Positions 37,763 through 48,969 of a DNA stretch of 64,000 nt are shown in pieces. The notes beneath the pieces are model-generated. The model had not been told where the DNA came from, ran no database searches, and was given only the letters and a program-made list of their open reading frames with translations. The translations under genes and the position numbers were made by a program. The stretch spans positions 48,748,878-48,812,877 of the forward strand of contig OY288243.1 of NCBI GenBank assembly GCA_958450325.1, read 5' to 3'. The number at the start of each line of letters is the position of its first letter. Within the stretch, counting starts at the first letter, position 1. This stretch comes from Agrostemma githago. Its lineage: Eukaryota > Streptophyta > Magnoliopsida > Caryophyllales > Caryophyllaceae.

Positions 37763-40700
37763 TTATATTAAATCAATCTCCGCCAAGGCCAAAATAGCCT
37801 CCGGAAAATTAGCGTCATACAACAATACTTCCCCACTTCTCGCGCACAAACGAGCCGTATGATGTGCTACACAGTTGCCATCTCTCCTAACATGAGACCA
37901 AAAACAATGAGTAAATGACGATCTATACGCAAGAATATCCTCTATCGCAAGGCCAAACTGATTCCTAGCCACCCGACCCTTCCGAACTGCATCAACCACG
38001 ATCTTGGAATCACTCTCTAACACAACCCGTTCATAGCTCCTTTCCCCAGCAACCTGCAGGCCCCACTCCATTGCCTTAGCTTCTGCTACACACGGCTCCC
38101 AACCTGCCAAAACACGTCTGCTCCCTACCAAGACAATGTGCCCCTCCGCATTCCGGCCAACCACACCCAGCCCCACCTCTCCGTTCGCAAAAATGGCTGC
38201 ATCCGAGTTGATTTTAATAAAGCCCACCTGAGGGGAAGCCCAAATCGCCGACGAACCAGTGCCAGCCATTCCAGGAACAACTCGCAGCTCCGCTCTATAC
38301 CGCATATGCTCTTCCACCATTGTGACCATACCGGAAATGATAGGTGCCGGCTCGGAAGGACAATCCTCAAAAACACTAAGGTTCCGTAGGTACCAAATGG
38401 CCCAAATCATGGCCAGGAAGCGTTGTCTTCTGTCATCCTTGACTTTCGCCAACAAACCGATCAACCTGTTAACGAAAGAAAGATGTGCTCCCTCCGAGAC
38501 AAGCTCACTAAATTCACTAACAGCCCAAATGGCACTTACCCAACCACACTCAAAAAAAGCATGGGAGACTGTCTCAACATCACCCCCGCAAAAGGTGCAC
38601 ATCGGATCCGGAGCACAATGGCGATGGGCAAGATTGACCCTCACGCCTAGAGTGTTTGAACACGCCCTCCATAGCAAGTGATTTATTTTGGGAATAGTGT
38701 TCAGCCCCCAAATCACTCTCCAAACCTCAGTACCAGCCTCGCCTTCGACCGCCAGCGAAGCCTGTGAGTTCCTACCAAACCAATACCCCGCTTTGACAGT
38801 ATACTCCCCGTCCCTGCTAGGCCACCAGTACAGCTGGTCCGCGGGCAGTCTAGAGCTAAGGGGAATGCTAAGAATGGCCTTAGCCTCCATCGGGTTAAAC
38901 AACTCAGAAATTAGATCAGTTCGCCACTCCTTCCTGGTACAATCGATCAAGTCAGCAACCACCAAAGCCGGGTCAGCCTCCAGATTCAGACTCGGAACGC
39001 GCCACCTGCCCTCCACCTTGATCCAGGCCCAATCCCAAACACCGACACTCGCTCCATTCCCTATTCGCCATTGCAAACCATCCAAAATAATGGGTTTAGC
39101 ACTCCAAATGCTCCTCCAAACAAAACTAGGGTCATAACCCCGTCTTGCCTCAATCACCGAGCAATTTTTGAAATATCGCGCCCGAAAAACCCTGCACACC
39201 AGCGACTCGGGTCTGGTAAGGAACCGCCACACCTGTTTTGCCAATAAAGCCTGGTTAAAGGTCTTCAGATCTCTAAAGCCCATCCCGCCAAGTCTTTTCG
39301 GTTGACACATCTTCTCCCAGGACCACCAGTGGAGCTTACGTTTCTGGTCCGTCGACCCCCACCAAAACTTAGCAATGGTACTATGAATCTCATCCAGGAC
39401 TCCTTCCGGAACCGCAAAGAGACTCATCATATAGGTCGGAATTGCTTGAGCTAGAGCCTTTATCACCACTTCCTTCCCCGGCTTTGAGAGCAGCCGTTCT
39501 TTCCACCCTTGGAGCTTCTTCCAGATACGTTCCTTCAATCCCGAAAAGATAGCCTTCTTCGATCTGCCTATAATCGTCGGTAAACCCAAGTACTTCTCAT
39601 GCCTATCGACCTCCCTCACATTGAAAATCCTTCGCAACCCCTCCCGCCTACTAACAGCAACCTTCTTACTGAAAACAATCTCGGATTTTGAGAAATTAAT
39701 TTTCTGCCCCGATGCCCTCTCAAACTGGCTAATAATATTAGCTAAAGTAGAGCATTCCCTTTCAATTGCTCGAGCAAAAAGGATACGATTATCTGCGAAA
39801 AAAAGGTGCGACACTCTAGGGGCAGCCCGACACACCTTAGCCCCGTGAATTAAGCTTGCCTCTGAAGCTTTCCTAATCATATGGGAGAAAGCATCAACAC
39901 AAAAGAGAAAAAGGTAAGGGGAAATCGGATCACCTTGACGAAGGCCCCTCTTGGGTTGAACCGCGCCCATGACCTTACCATTAACCCGAAAAGTATGGGT
40001 CACAGAGCTAACACACTCCATCACGCGGCGCACCCACCCGGACGAGAAGCCAGCTCGGGTTAGCACCCGTTCCAGGAAACACCACTCCACCCGGTCGTAC
40101 GCCTTGCTCATATCAAGTTTAAGAGCAATCGTCCCCGCCTTACCTTCACCCCCCCTCTTCATACAATGGAAAGTTTCAAAAGCAATAAGCGCGTTATCAG
40201 TGATCAACCGACCCGGAGTAAAAGCACTTTGATTCTCCGAGATAATCCCATCCAAGAGCGGTTTGAGGAGATTAGCGAGCGTTTTGGATATAATTTTATA
40301 AAGCACATTACAAAGGCTAATCGGGCGATACTCCGTCAAGCTGCGTGGAGAAGGGCATTTTGGGATGAGAACAACCACCGTTGCATTGATATCACTAAGG
40401 TCTCCTCCACCCTCCCACCATCTCCTGATCATGGCACATACATCGCCCCCAACAATACTCCAGTATTTTTGGAAAAAAAGCGCACTCATACCGTCCAAAC
40501 CGGGTGCTTTATTCGGATGCATTTGAGACAAAGCCTCAAGAACCTCTTCGTCCGTAATGGGCCTGTCGAGGACCGCATTTTGTTCTGGTGTGACTACCCT
40601 CGAAATGTTATCTGCCACCTCCTCGACCTCCGTTGGATTACTCGACGAGAACAGCTCCGAAAAATAGTCAGACACAATTCTCTGGACATCCGCTTCGCCC

Positions 40701-41849
40701 GTTAGCCATGCCCCCGACTCATCCTCCAAACCTGAAATAGTGTTTCGTTTCCTTCTTTGTTTCGCCTTGTGGTGAAAATAAGCGGTGTTTCGGTCCCCGT
40801 CTCGTAACTCATTTGCCTTAGCCCGGGTTCTCCAGAAGGTTTCCACCTGATTACGGAGCTCCGCTACCTCACGTGCCAAATTCTGACACCTCGCTAGCAT
40901 GTCCGCAGATGCCGGTTTTCGTTGCCAAACTCCCAAAGCAACTTCTTTCTCTCTGAGTCGCCTATTCACGTCCCCGAACTTTCGTTTAGCCCACTGGCGC
41001 AGGCTGTCGGAACAGTTCCTCACCTTTGACAACACGTCCTCACTCCCTCCCGGCTCCCACGCTTTTCTAACAACCTCCCCGCACTGAGAATCGGACAGCC
41101 ACATGGGCTCGAAACGAAAAGGTCGCCCTTGAAACGTGGTCTCCTAGCCCTCATCGAGTTTAATCAATATGGGGGCATGGTCCGACGCAAAAATAGGCTT
41201 GACAATCACCTTTGCCGAAGGAAACAGAGAGCTTCACTCCCTCGATGCCACAGCCCTATCAAGACGTTCACGAATAAAATTTCTAACATGCCGACCTCGA
41301 AACCATGTGAAGGGGCTGCCAGTAAATCCCAAGTCAAAGAGCGCACAATCATCCAAAGCATCCCGAAAAGCATCCATATATGGCTGTCTTCGCGGTCTGC
41401 CCCCCTCCTTCTCGCCCGAGACCAAGATTTCGTTAAAATCACCAAACAAAATAATCGGGACCGACGATGCTCTACAAATCCGACGCATCATGTCCCACGT
41501 TTTATGCTTATTGACATTCTCCGGCCAACCATATATCCCAGCAGCCCTCCACCTCGCCCCGCCATTCGTTCCCTTCACTTCCACAACAACATGGTTCTTA
41601 TCGTAAGAGACCAACTCCGCATCAATATCCTTCCACCATAACCCCAACCCCCCCCGAATGGCCTCTACTCCCCACACAAATACCATCCTTATAGCCACAT
41701 CTACCTCGTAACCTAGTGAGATCACTCCCACTACACATCGTCTCCATAACGAAGACGATGTTTGGGCACTCCCTCCAGCACTGCTCGGTGAGGGAGCCAA
41801 CCGTCAGGGGGTTGCCCAACCCCTGACAGTTCCAACTTAGGATTTTCAT
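37763..41849 (-). pseudogene. LINE C ORF2 (endonuclease, reverse transcriptase, zf-RVT, RNase H), three lesions
   Basis: The ATG at 41849 starts an AP-endonuclease (MKILSWNCQGLGNP, FGDFNEI, SDHAPI). The reverse transcriptase has QGDPISPYLF and a FAD box reading HLFFADNR, where Asn replaces the second catalytic Asp of the usual FADD. A zf-RVT with CTFCGG and HAFFECGW follows, then an RNase H (INSDAA, AEAKAMEW, ESDSK) ending at a TAA at 37763-37765. Three lesions precede the long 1113-codon frame: a frame change at a G8 run (plus-strand C8 at 41648-41655), a TGA at 41234-41236 and a TAG at 41144-41146. Both stops sit where Trp would fit. Confidence 0.92.
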
Positions 41850-43129
41850 TGTTGTTCGCGGCCCTGGTCATCGCCAGCGTCCGCTACTGAAAAAATCATA
41901 TCCATCCCCTCATACTCCCCCTTCCTCCTCTTCTCTGGCATGACAGTGTCTTCGCCCTTATCGGGTTCGACCGCCTCCAGGCCCTTCCGTTTTTGACCTG
42001 CTACAGCCTCATTCCCCACAACCACAGAACTCCTACATCCTCTCTCGCGTCCAACCTCCCTGGTGACTTTAAGAAATTTCCCAACCACCATACTCCCTTG
42101 CCTTGTTCCTCCCTGCGACTCTGGGGCCGGGATTATCTCCTGTCGGAGAGTTTGTAAAGGAGCCCCCGCCTTATTCACCTTCTCCCCAGCTGACCTCATA
42201 TCCTCCACATTTCCGGACTCCCCCTTCTTCCCTCCCGCCTCCCCCTTCAAAGAGACCCCACGTAGCAGTTCGACCATCCGGGATAACTCCTCCTGCTCAA
42301 CACTCTTATCATCATCATCACCAAAGAGTTTCCTTGCACTCTTATAACTCCGGTTGTCCCCACTACCCTCACCCTTAGACGCCACTCGCCATGGAGAGGC
42401 TTTTAGCCAATCCCCATAGCGCCTTCCCTCCCCTATGGGGCCCTTCCGTTCCCCGCAATCCTTTTCACCGTGGCCTAAATGGCCGCATACGTAACAAAAT
42501 AGGGGAAGGCTTTCATAGCATACCTTAACCCTCCATTGTTTCCCTCCCTTCATCCGGAGACCAATAGTGTCGACCAAAGCTTGCCGAACATCAAGGATGA
42601 CTTTCAGTCTCATCGACCTATTAATCTCGGGATTTACAGAGTTGTCAACTTCTAAGAAAGTGCCAATCATATTGCCAATATTGACAGCGTTCTCAACCTT
42701 CAGTCTACCCAGAATCGGGAGATCATACACCCGGACCCAAATAGGAGAGAAAAAGAGAGGTACCTCAGACGGAATAGCATCGTTACGTAGATCTGAGAGA
42801 ACCAAGAGGTGTCGCTCGAAATGCCACGGTTGTTCGGCCATGACTCGCATTTTGTCTAGGGCACATTCAAACTTGAAAGTCACCACCTTCAATTTACGGT
42901 CCACGACCTCTCCCACGACCCCCTTCTTCGGCTTCCATGCCCCTATCATAGTATCGATAAGGGCCCGCAAATTCAACGACCGTTCTGTCCACAGCCTCCC
43001 CACCATGCACAAACCGTGGTCCCCAGGCGGGACATCCTCCTCAACTTCCCAGTCAATCTCTGGAAGGCCTTCCTCCGGCGTGCGATCAGTCTCCCCCGCA
43101 AAATTCAGATCAATATTATTGAGTTCCAT
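41846..43129 (-). CDS. LINE C ORF1, RNA-binding protein with DUF4283-like domain and zinc knuckle (427 aa)
   Basis: An uninterrupted 427-codon frame. The DUF4283-like domain spans roughly residues 40-190 (LRALIDTMIGAWKPKKG, PWHFERHLLVL, PIWVRVYDLP). A CX2CX4HX4C knuckle (CYVCGHLGHGEKDC) lies near residue 215. A charged, low-complexity C-terminal half follows, with basic KKRKG-like clusters. ORF1 proteins package LINE RNA. The stop overlaps the ORF2 ATG as ATGA at 41846-41849, which suggests stop-restart translation. Confidence 0.9.
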   Translation of the reverse strand: MELNNIDLNFAGETDRTPEEGLPEIDWEVEEDVPPGDHGLCMVGRLWTERSLNLRALIDTMIGAWKPKKGVVGEVVDRKLKVVTFKFECALDKMRVMAEQPWHFERHLLVLSDLRNDAIPSEVPLFFSPIWVRVYDLPILGRLKVENAVNIGNMIGTFLEVDNSVNPEINRSMRLKVILDVRQALVDTIGLRMKGGKQWRVKVCYESLPLFCYVCGHLGHGEKDCGERKGPIGEGRRYGDWLKASPWRVASKGEGSGDNRSYKSARKLFGDDDDKSVEQEELSRMVELLRGVSLKGEAGGKKGESGNVEDMRSAGEKVNKAGAPLQTLRQEIIPAPESQGGTRQGSMVVGKFLKVTREVGRERGCRSSVVVGNEAVAGQKRKGLEAVEPDKGEDTVMPEKRRKGEYEGMDMIFSVADAGDDQGREQQ

Positions 43130-43391
43130 ACTAGAAAAAACCGCTCCTCACCAAAACTCCCACCAAAAAAGGACGTAAAAAGTGAATTGTAGAAAAAAGT
43201 AGAAAAACGACAAAGAAGACAATGATTGAAGAGGATTGGGAAAAAAATAAGGAAAAGAGACGTGCCGCCTGACAGGACATGGGCTGACCTAGGCAAACCC
43301 TAGGATCCCACCCTCCCAAGGAAAAACCTAGAGGGAACTTTACATAAACTCTTTTTTTCTTCGAAAAATGGAATATTTTAAGCTTTTTAAC

Positions 43392-43408
43392 AACTTGAGT
43401 TTTTTCTT
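43392..43408. repeat. Target-site duplication of LINE C, 5' side
   Basis: The 17-mer aacttgagttttttctt is the same sequence as at 37727-37743. Confidence 0.85.
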
Positions 43409-44334
43409 CTTTCTCAACTTCTCTCTATAAACTTAGTGATGAGGAGAAATAAGTTACTAATTTTTAAATATGATTGAGTAAAGTTCAAATATAAAAAATT
43501 ATCACCCTATATTATTCCTATCTTTTTCACTTTTCAATATGATACCCCTATCTTTTTTATATCTATACATGGTACCCTTGAATTATGTTACTATTAATTT
43601 AACTGACATTCCTAAAGTTTTTTCTCATCAAACTTTGTTGTTAGATTATGTTTTTAACTTAGGATTAAGACTTCAATATCATTTAACTGAGATAATTAAC
43701 AACTAATTGAGCTTAAATTAAGTATTATCATTTGATTTGACAATATAACGTGATGGTAGAACTTGTCGTGGGTCTTACCAACAAATAGAGCCAACTAAAC
43801 CTAACGGGTAGCTAGGGTAAGTCGGGTCGAGTCCACGGGGACGGTAAGAGGTGTCTAGACTAGGGTCTACCTAAAAACGAGACTAGGTCGCGATTAACAC
43901 AAGGAGGGGGTAAACTAACAAAGGATAATGAAGAGGAATTAAACTATGATGATGAATGAACTAGAGGTGAGACAAATTAAACGAATCAACTAAACTAGAG
44001 GAACAATTACTAATATGATGAAAAATCAAATAGGGAAAGAGTAGGGTTAGGTCGGGTTCATAAGTGTAGTAGGATACTTGGGAAATCGAGGGTGTAGGTT
44101 TCACCTAGTCACGAAGGTCGGTCCGCGCTCTCGCGTCAAAGACAAACCCGAATACTCGCACAAGATGCTACTCAATACACAAGGATTCAATCACCAATCA
44201 AACATACAATATGAAGGAGGAAACTAGCAAGAGGAGCATTGACCACTACTACTCTAACAATCATTTCAACAAACACATGACATGCAAGACAAGTGACTGG
44301 TGACAAAGAATCCACCTTTACCCACAATCAAACT
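43409..44334. other. Unassigned AT-rich sequence with a dispersed-repeat-like block
   Basis: Positions 43740-44330 hold a distinct block (ggtcgagtccacggggac and flanks) that looks like a transposon-derived fragment. It has no protein domain or borders that I can define. I see no gene. Confidence 0.35.
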
Positions 44335-46800
44335 GTAACACCCCGTGCTTTTGATCATTTTAGTTATTTATAATAACGATTAATATTAATAAATCGAGTC
44401 TCGACAAACTATTTTATATAGTAATATTCAATTCTTGTGTCTTTGGAACCTTTCTATTTCACTTCAGTGTTTGCAAAACTGAAATTTCTATCGTTATCGC
44501 AATTCTGTGCGATTTCGTAAAACGGTTCCTATTTTCTCATACGGACTCCGATTGAGGCGTTTCAAAAGCCTAACTTTATTAATTTTCCAAGATCTACAAA
44601 ATGGAGATATTCAAAATTACAATATATAAGTGTTTCATAAAAATATTGTAACACCCCTGATTTTTATAATATTAAATTAAATTTAAATTTTGTTCGTATT
44701 TTTATTTTTACGATTTAACTCGTAATTCATAAAATTATTATAAAACGAATTTATCGTTTAATCGTTTCAAACTCATAAAATTCTATTTGTCTCGGAAACT
44801 CTCCTTGTATTTAAAACATATTTTTATGTATGTTTCGACTCATTTTATACATTTAATTTAATTTTTTTATCGAAAGTCTATTTCGACGATTTAAATTCTA
44901 AATTCTTTTTATTTATATATATATATTAAGCTCGAAGCTCATTTATTTTAAGTTTCGTCAAGATATTTATTTTCTTTTCTCGAGAAATCAATTTAATTCA
45001 CTTTATCGAAAATTTATTGTTTATCGGGAAATACTATTTGATCGTCTAATTATTTATTTCTATCAACTTCGTTTTCGTCTCGAGTACTTTATTTACTCGT
45101 TTTTTTTTGTGACGGTCCAATTATTTATTTAAATAGGTTTGGTTGGTCGGTCATCTCATCGTTACGGGATTCCTCTCCTTCCCGATTCATTTAACTAACC
45201 CGTATACATCGTATACATATGCCTCGGAATCCGTACACGCTTGGTGAAGTGTAGTTAGCCCCTTCGATTCATTCCCCATTTAGTGACTTGTATACCTTTT
45301 TTTTTAATTCATTCCTACCTCCCTGCCTTCTCATTCTCCACCGCTTCACTCCCATCATTCATTTTCCCTTTTTTTTTTGGCTGGTTCACCTCCCCTCTTT
45401 GTACTTCGGTTTCACCCTCTTATTCAACCCCTTATTTTTTTTCCCTTGCTTTTACATTCCTTCTCCTCTTCGATCACCATCTTCTCACTCTCACCCTCCT
45501 CTTTCTGTTTCGTTCTTGTCAACCCATTAATTAGCCTTCACGCACCAACTTCCCCTCGGTTTTCCTCTGTCCTTTTTGCCGCTGCTGCTGTTTCCTGCAA
45601 CCTGCGTGGCTGCCAGTATCTTCCTCCGTTTCCTTTGTTCCTTCTTCTTATTTTCAAACTGCTGCTGCTATGTACTGTTGCGTACTACTGCTGCTGTTAC
45701 GGTACTGCTACTCCTGTTTCTTCTTCTTCTTCTTCCTCGATTTCGGTCCTGTTTCAGTCTAGTTCAGTCACGTTCATTTTCCTGCTATTTTTGTGCGTTG
45801 TATTTGCATCTCCGTGCTGCTGTCACTTGTTCGTGTTCTGTTTTGCTCGGTTCTATGTCGATTTTGCTTATGTTCCCCTTTTCTTCTCCTTCTGAAATCA
45901 TCTGTATCGTGTTGTTTCCGTCGTCTTCCTATTGTGTTTCTACTGCTGCTCTGGTGATGTTTGTACTACTTTCTTCTTCTCCTTCTTATTCTTTCCTTCT
46001 TTTCTCCCTCAATCTGATTTCCTTCTGCTGCTGAACGATGCTGCTGAAACCTCGTCTTTCTGCGCTCTTTGTTCGTTCTGTCATACTGCTCGCTGCTGTC
46101 TTAGTATGTCGTATCGCTGCGTTTTGTTTGTGTTTTGCTACTGTTGCTGCCAGCTGCTACGAGTTGTTATCAAGCCTTGATTTTTGCTATCTCCTTCTCC
46201 TACTGTCTTTTCCTTATTCTGATTTATACGCTTTCTTGTTCGTAATCTTTGCTATTCGGTTTCATGACTCTATTCGTGGTTCTTATCGGTTATTTGCTGT
46301 TGTTTCAATGTTACTGTTGCCCTTCTGTTCTGCGGTTTTCTGTTCGGTTTCACGTACCTGATTCCTCGTTGTTGATCTTGTTCGTGTCCCGGTTTATTGC
46401 TTTGTTCAGATGGTACTCTCGTGATTCTGGACGAGCGATGTCCCTCCAACTTCTTACTTCGTTCTTGCTTTCCTTCCCGTTCATCTCCTTGTTTTCGGGG
46501 TTTCCGTGAGGACCAAGACGAGGTGAAGCACGTGTTTGAGTTGGTTGTTATCTGAAGGTAACTTTAGGACGTTACTCGATCTTATATCGTATGTTTGAGT
46601 AGTAGTATGTAGTAGATATTTTAACTTCGGTTTTTCTAATTTTAGCTATTTATTATTGCTAATTAATTTTAAATTGTATGCCTTATAAATGTTTTACGAC
46701 TTTCAATATCGTTTTATAAATCGTTAGTAAATTTAATTAGTTACTGTTCCGGTCACGGAAACAATTAACCCGACTCTGGATTCGGGTTGTATAATTGAAT
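44335..46800. repeat. LTR-like DNA with two tgtaacacccc starts and a long pyrimidine-rich tract
   Basis: Two LTR-type starts, tgtaacacccc, occur at about 44335 and 44649. The sequence after them is AT-rich, then strongly C/T-rich on the plus strand at about 45280-46060, which resembles the transcribed leader of some plant Ty3 LTRs. Long Phe/Ser/Leu-rich frames here follow from base composition. Tat element 1 appears inserted at 46801. No pol gene accompanies this LTR-like DNA, so it is a solo or broken LTR. Confidence 0.4.
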
Positions 46801-47650
46801 TGTTAGTGAACAATTGATCGTCTGATTTCCTTCAACCTCCCCTTTGTCTCACTCCCTTGATCGGACCTTCCCGGCGGAGTTGGCCTGCTCCCTGCACAAT
46901 GAACGCACAGGGCCTCGGAGGTTGTCCGAGGAAACCCTCTCCGATGCCTAAGTCAGTCCGTGAAATGCCTTGATGAACCTAGCTCGTGAGGAACTAGGTG
47001 GCGTTTTTTAGGAGTAAGAGTCTAGAGAGAGAAAATCCAACCCCTCTCATGTGGGAAATGGGAAAGTATTTATACCTTCCCACAGGAGAGAGGAAAAGAG
47101 AAAAGAGGAGAGGGAAATGAGTGGACGATGGTGCGACACGTGGACTCACCTTGTCCACTCACTTCCCCTTACCTTAGGCAAAATGACGGATGGGTCCCTG
47201 GTTCTCCCTTGGTCCTGCTTGGGTGGGAACACCCTGAAAGCAGGCAGGGGGCTTGGTTGCCCTGCTTGGCAGGTGGCAAGGCCATGCCAGGCAGCTAAAT
47301 AATTAAGGCCATCCACTTGGAGGTTTCAATGATATTGTTGGGAGGCCTGCTGGGCAGGCCATCTCTTATTCATGGATTGGGCGCCCTGGGGCCTGACTTG
47401 CCGGTGACCCGAGGCTGGCTACCGACCTCCATCAATTTGCCCTCGCCGGCTGAGGGGGAGCGGGGCTCCCGCTCGGCAGGCGACATCTTGTTTTGGGACG
47501 GCGGGAGGTTGACTCCTTGAACACTCTTGCATTAAATGCGTCGCGTGTTCCCGAGGAAATGAGCTTTAATTTCTCTGGGTATGCAGAGAGTTTAAACGTC
47601 TTCTTTCATGATTATCCCTCTTTGCAAAGTGGATTTTCGAACAGTGCGCC
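46801..47650 (-). repeat. 3' LTR of Tat element 1 (outer border clear, inner border not resolved)
   Basis: On the minus strand the region contains a gtataaatac TATA-like box near 47070, then the string gacttaggcatcggag, which I recognise from R/U5 of Tat-type LTRs, and it ends in CTAACA at 46801. The 5-mer tgaat just outside could be the target duplication, but the other copy is not in the window. The U3 border, placed near 47650, is a guess. Confidence 0.45.
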
Positions 47651-47720
47651 AGTTTGATGATTGGCTCTCCTCTTTGCAGAAGTGGTTGGAGCACCATTAA
47701 TGCCCTGCTTCTGCTCTTCG

Positions 47721-47727
47721 TATAAAT
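47721..47727 (+). promoter_or_regulatory. TATA-like box of the antisense Arg-rich gene
   Basis: The sequence cttcgtataaattg lies about 65 bp before the ATG at 47791. A C/T-rich leader typical of a plant 5' UTR follows it. Confidence 0.4.
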
Positions 47728-47790
47728 TGTATCTTCCTTCACCATTTTCTCGACCCATTTCCAACCTTCCTTCCTTTCTTTGTCTTAATC

Positions 47791-48375
47791 ATGGTTTGGA
47801 TCAAAAAATCTGTGACTCACCGTGGAGTTCGCTACGTTACTTTCATTTTTAGAGGATTTTGAAGGCTCCGGTACGCTCGAGCTGCTTACCGAGCTGTTCG
47901 TCGTAGCCGTCGTTTACGGCTTCATTCCCGTCGGAGGGGTAAGAAAACTCCTGCTAGGTTGAACAAGCGTTTCAAGAGGTCCTCACCCCCCGCTGCTCCT
48001 AGATTCAGGCGTTGCCCCCAGGGAGGGGGTTGCTTTGACATGGGATGCCACGAATGCTTTCCGTGGCTGCACCCTGAGCAGTTTGGCCCTAACTTCTCTG
48101 ATACTGGCTCCTCCTTGGCGTCAGGCCCCTCCTCGTCTGTGAAGAGGACAGGTTGTCGCACCTGCGACGAATCCCAGGCCGCTCCCTTTGGCAGGGACTG
48201 GGAGGACAGCAGCCAGGACTCCGACGACAGCGGGGGTCTTGGTTGTTTGAGTGACAGGGATGAGGATGGGATCCCTGATGATTCTTTCCAAGACTCCCCA
48301 GACTGGGACTGGGGTTCGGACTTTGGGGGCCCAGGCAGCCCTGGGGACCCTTCCCCTGACATGGATGATGATTAG
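47791..48375 (+). pseudogene. Unrecognised Arg-rich, Cys-rich, acidic-tailed small protein, antisense in Tat element 1
   Basis: One frame runs from the ATG at 47791 to a TAG at 48373-48375 (about 194 codons), with a single TGA at 47860-47862 at codon 24. After that TGA comes an Arg/Lys-rich segment of about 55 residues (RAVRRSRRLRLHSRRRGKK, then RLNKRFKR). A Cys/His cluster follows (C-x5-C-x4-C-x2-C, near 48011-48055, and CRTC later). The tail is Ser/Gly/Asp-rich and strongly acidic, ending in Asp residues. An upstream TATA-like box and a downstream aatgaaatgaaa string frame it as a transcription unit. The layout suggests a nucleic-acid-binding protein, but I know no family for it. If the TGA was once TGG the gene would be whole. 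Confidence 0.5.
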
Positions 48376-48715
48376 GCCTGCGTAGCAGGGCGTTTGCTTG
48401 TTGGGCCGGAATTTCTGGGCCCTTGTATATTTTCTTTCCTTGTTGGGCACTGAATGTAATTTTCCCTTTTAAGGTTTTAATGAAATGAAATTCAGGCAAT
48501 GTGTTTGTGTGTTGTATTTTTAATATTTGTTTATTACTTTTTGTTTGAAGTGAAGAGGGGACGTCACAGGGTGATCAATCCCTTGACACCCTTCGGTCCT
48601 TTCGAGGTTGTTCTTGAGAAACTACATAGGGCTGACTTCTGAGAAAGTGACACGTGGGTAGTAGTCTGTGGGTGGACTCCTGGGACTTTTGCGACCCTTT
48701 GTATGCCCTTCTCCC

Positions 48716-48723
48716 TATAAAAG
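48716..48723 (+). promoter_or_regulatory. TATA box of the antisense PF04195-like gene
   Basis: The sequence ccctataaaagtaatc lies about 250 bp upstream of the ATG at 48970, with a C/T-rich leader in between. It is a good match to a plant TATA box. Confidence 0.5.
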
Positions 48724-48969
48724 TAATCAGTCACCCACTCTTTCTCTTTTTCCTTCTTCAATCTTTCTTTTCTTGAAATCTTCCTATTATCTCTTTCTGC
48801 AAAACCCTTGGGTGTTGACGAATCGTACCCCACTTTGTACCCCCATTTCTCTGGGAGATTCCTCCTTCGAGCTTTTACCGTACCGGCAGGCGATCTTAGG
48901 TTAGACTTTTGTCTTCCATTTCTTGCTTTTTCTTTTTGATTTACTGTTTACCGCTTCCATTAGAGTAAA

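Larger units (their letters stand above)
37744..43391 (-). mobile_element. LINE C, full-length young non-LTR retrotransposon, 5648 bp
   Basis: A complete two-ORF LINE lies between identical 17-bp target copies. The short A tail appears on the plus strand as T residues at 37744-37748. It has a 5' leader of about 260 bp, ORF1 at 43129-41846, ORF2 at 41849-37763 and almost no 3' UTR. The perfect duplication and few lesions indicate a recent insertion. Its ORFs differ clearly from those of LINEs A and B, so it belongs to another family of the plant L1-like group. Confidence 0.92.

Noticed and set aside
38125..40705. Many plus-strand frames opposite LINE C ORF2
   Set aside because: Antisense shadows of the reverse transcriptase gene, with no domains of their own.
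45283..46509. Several overlapping plus-strand frames of 80-170 codons rich in Phe, Ser and Leu
   Set aside because: All three frames are open together, the expected result of a C/T-rich strand.
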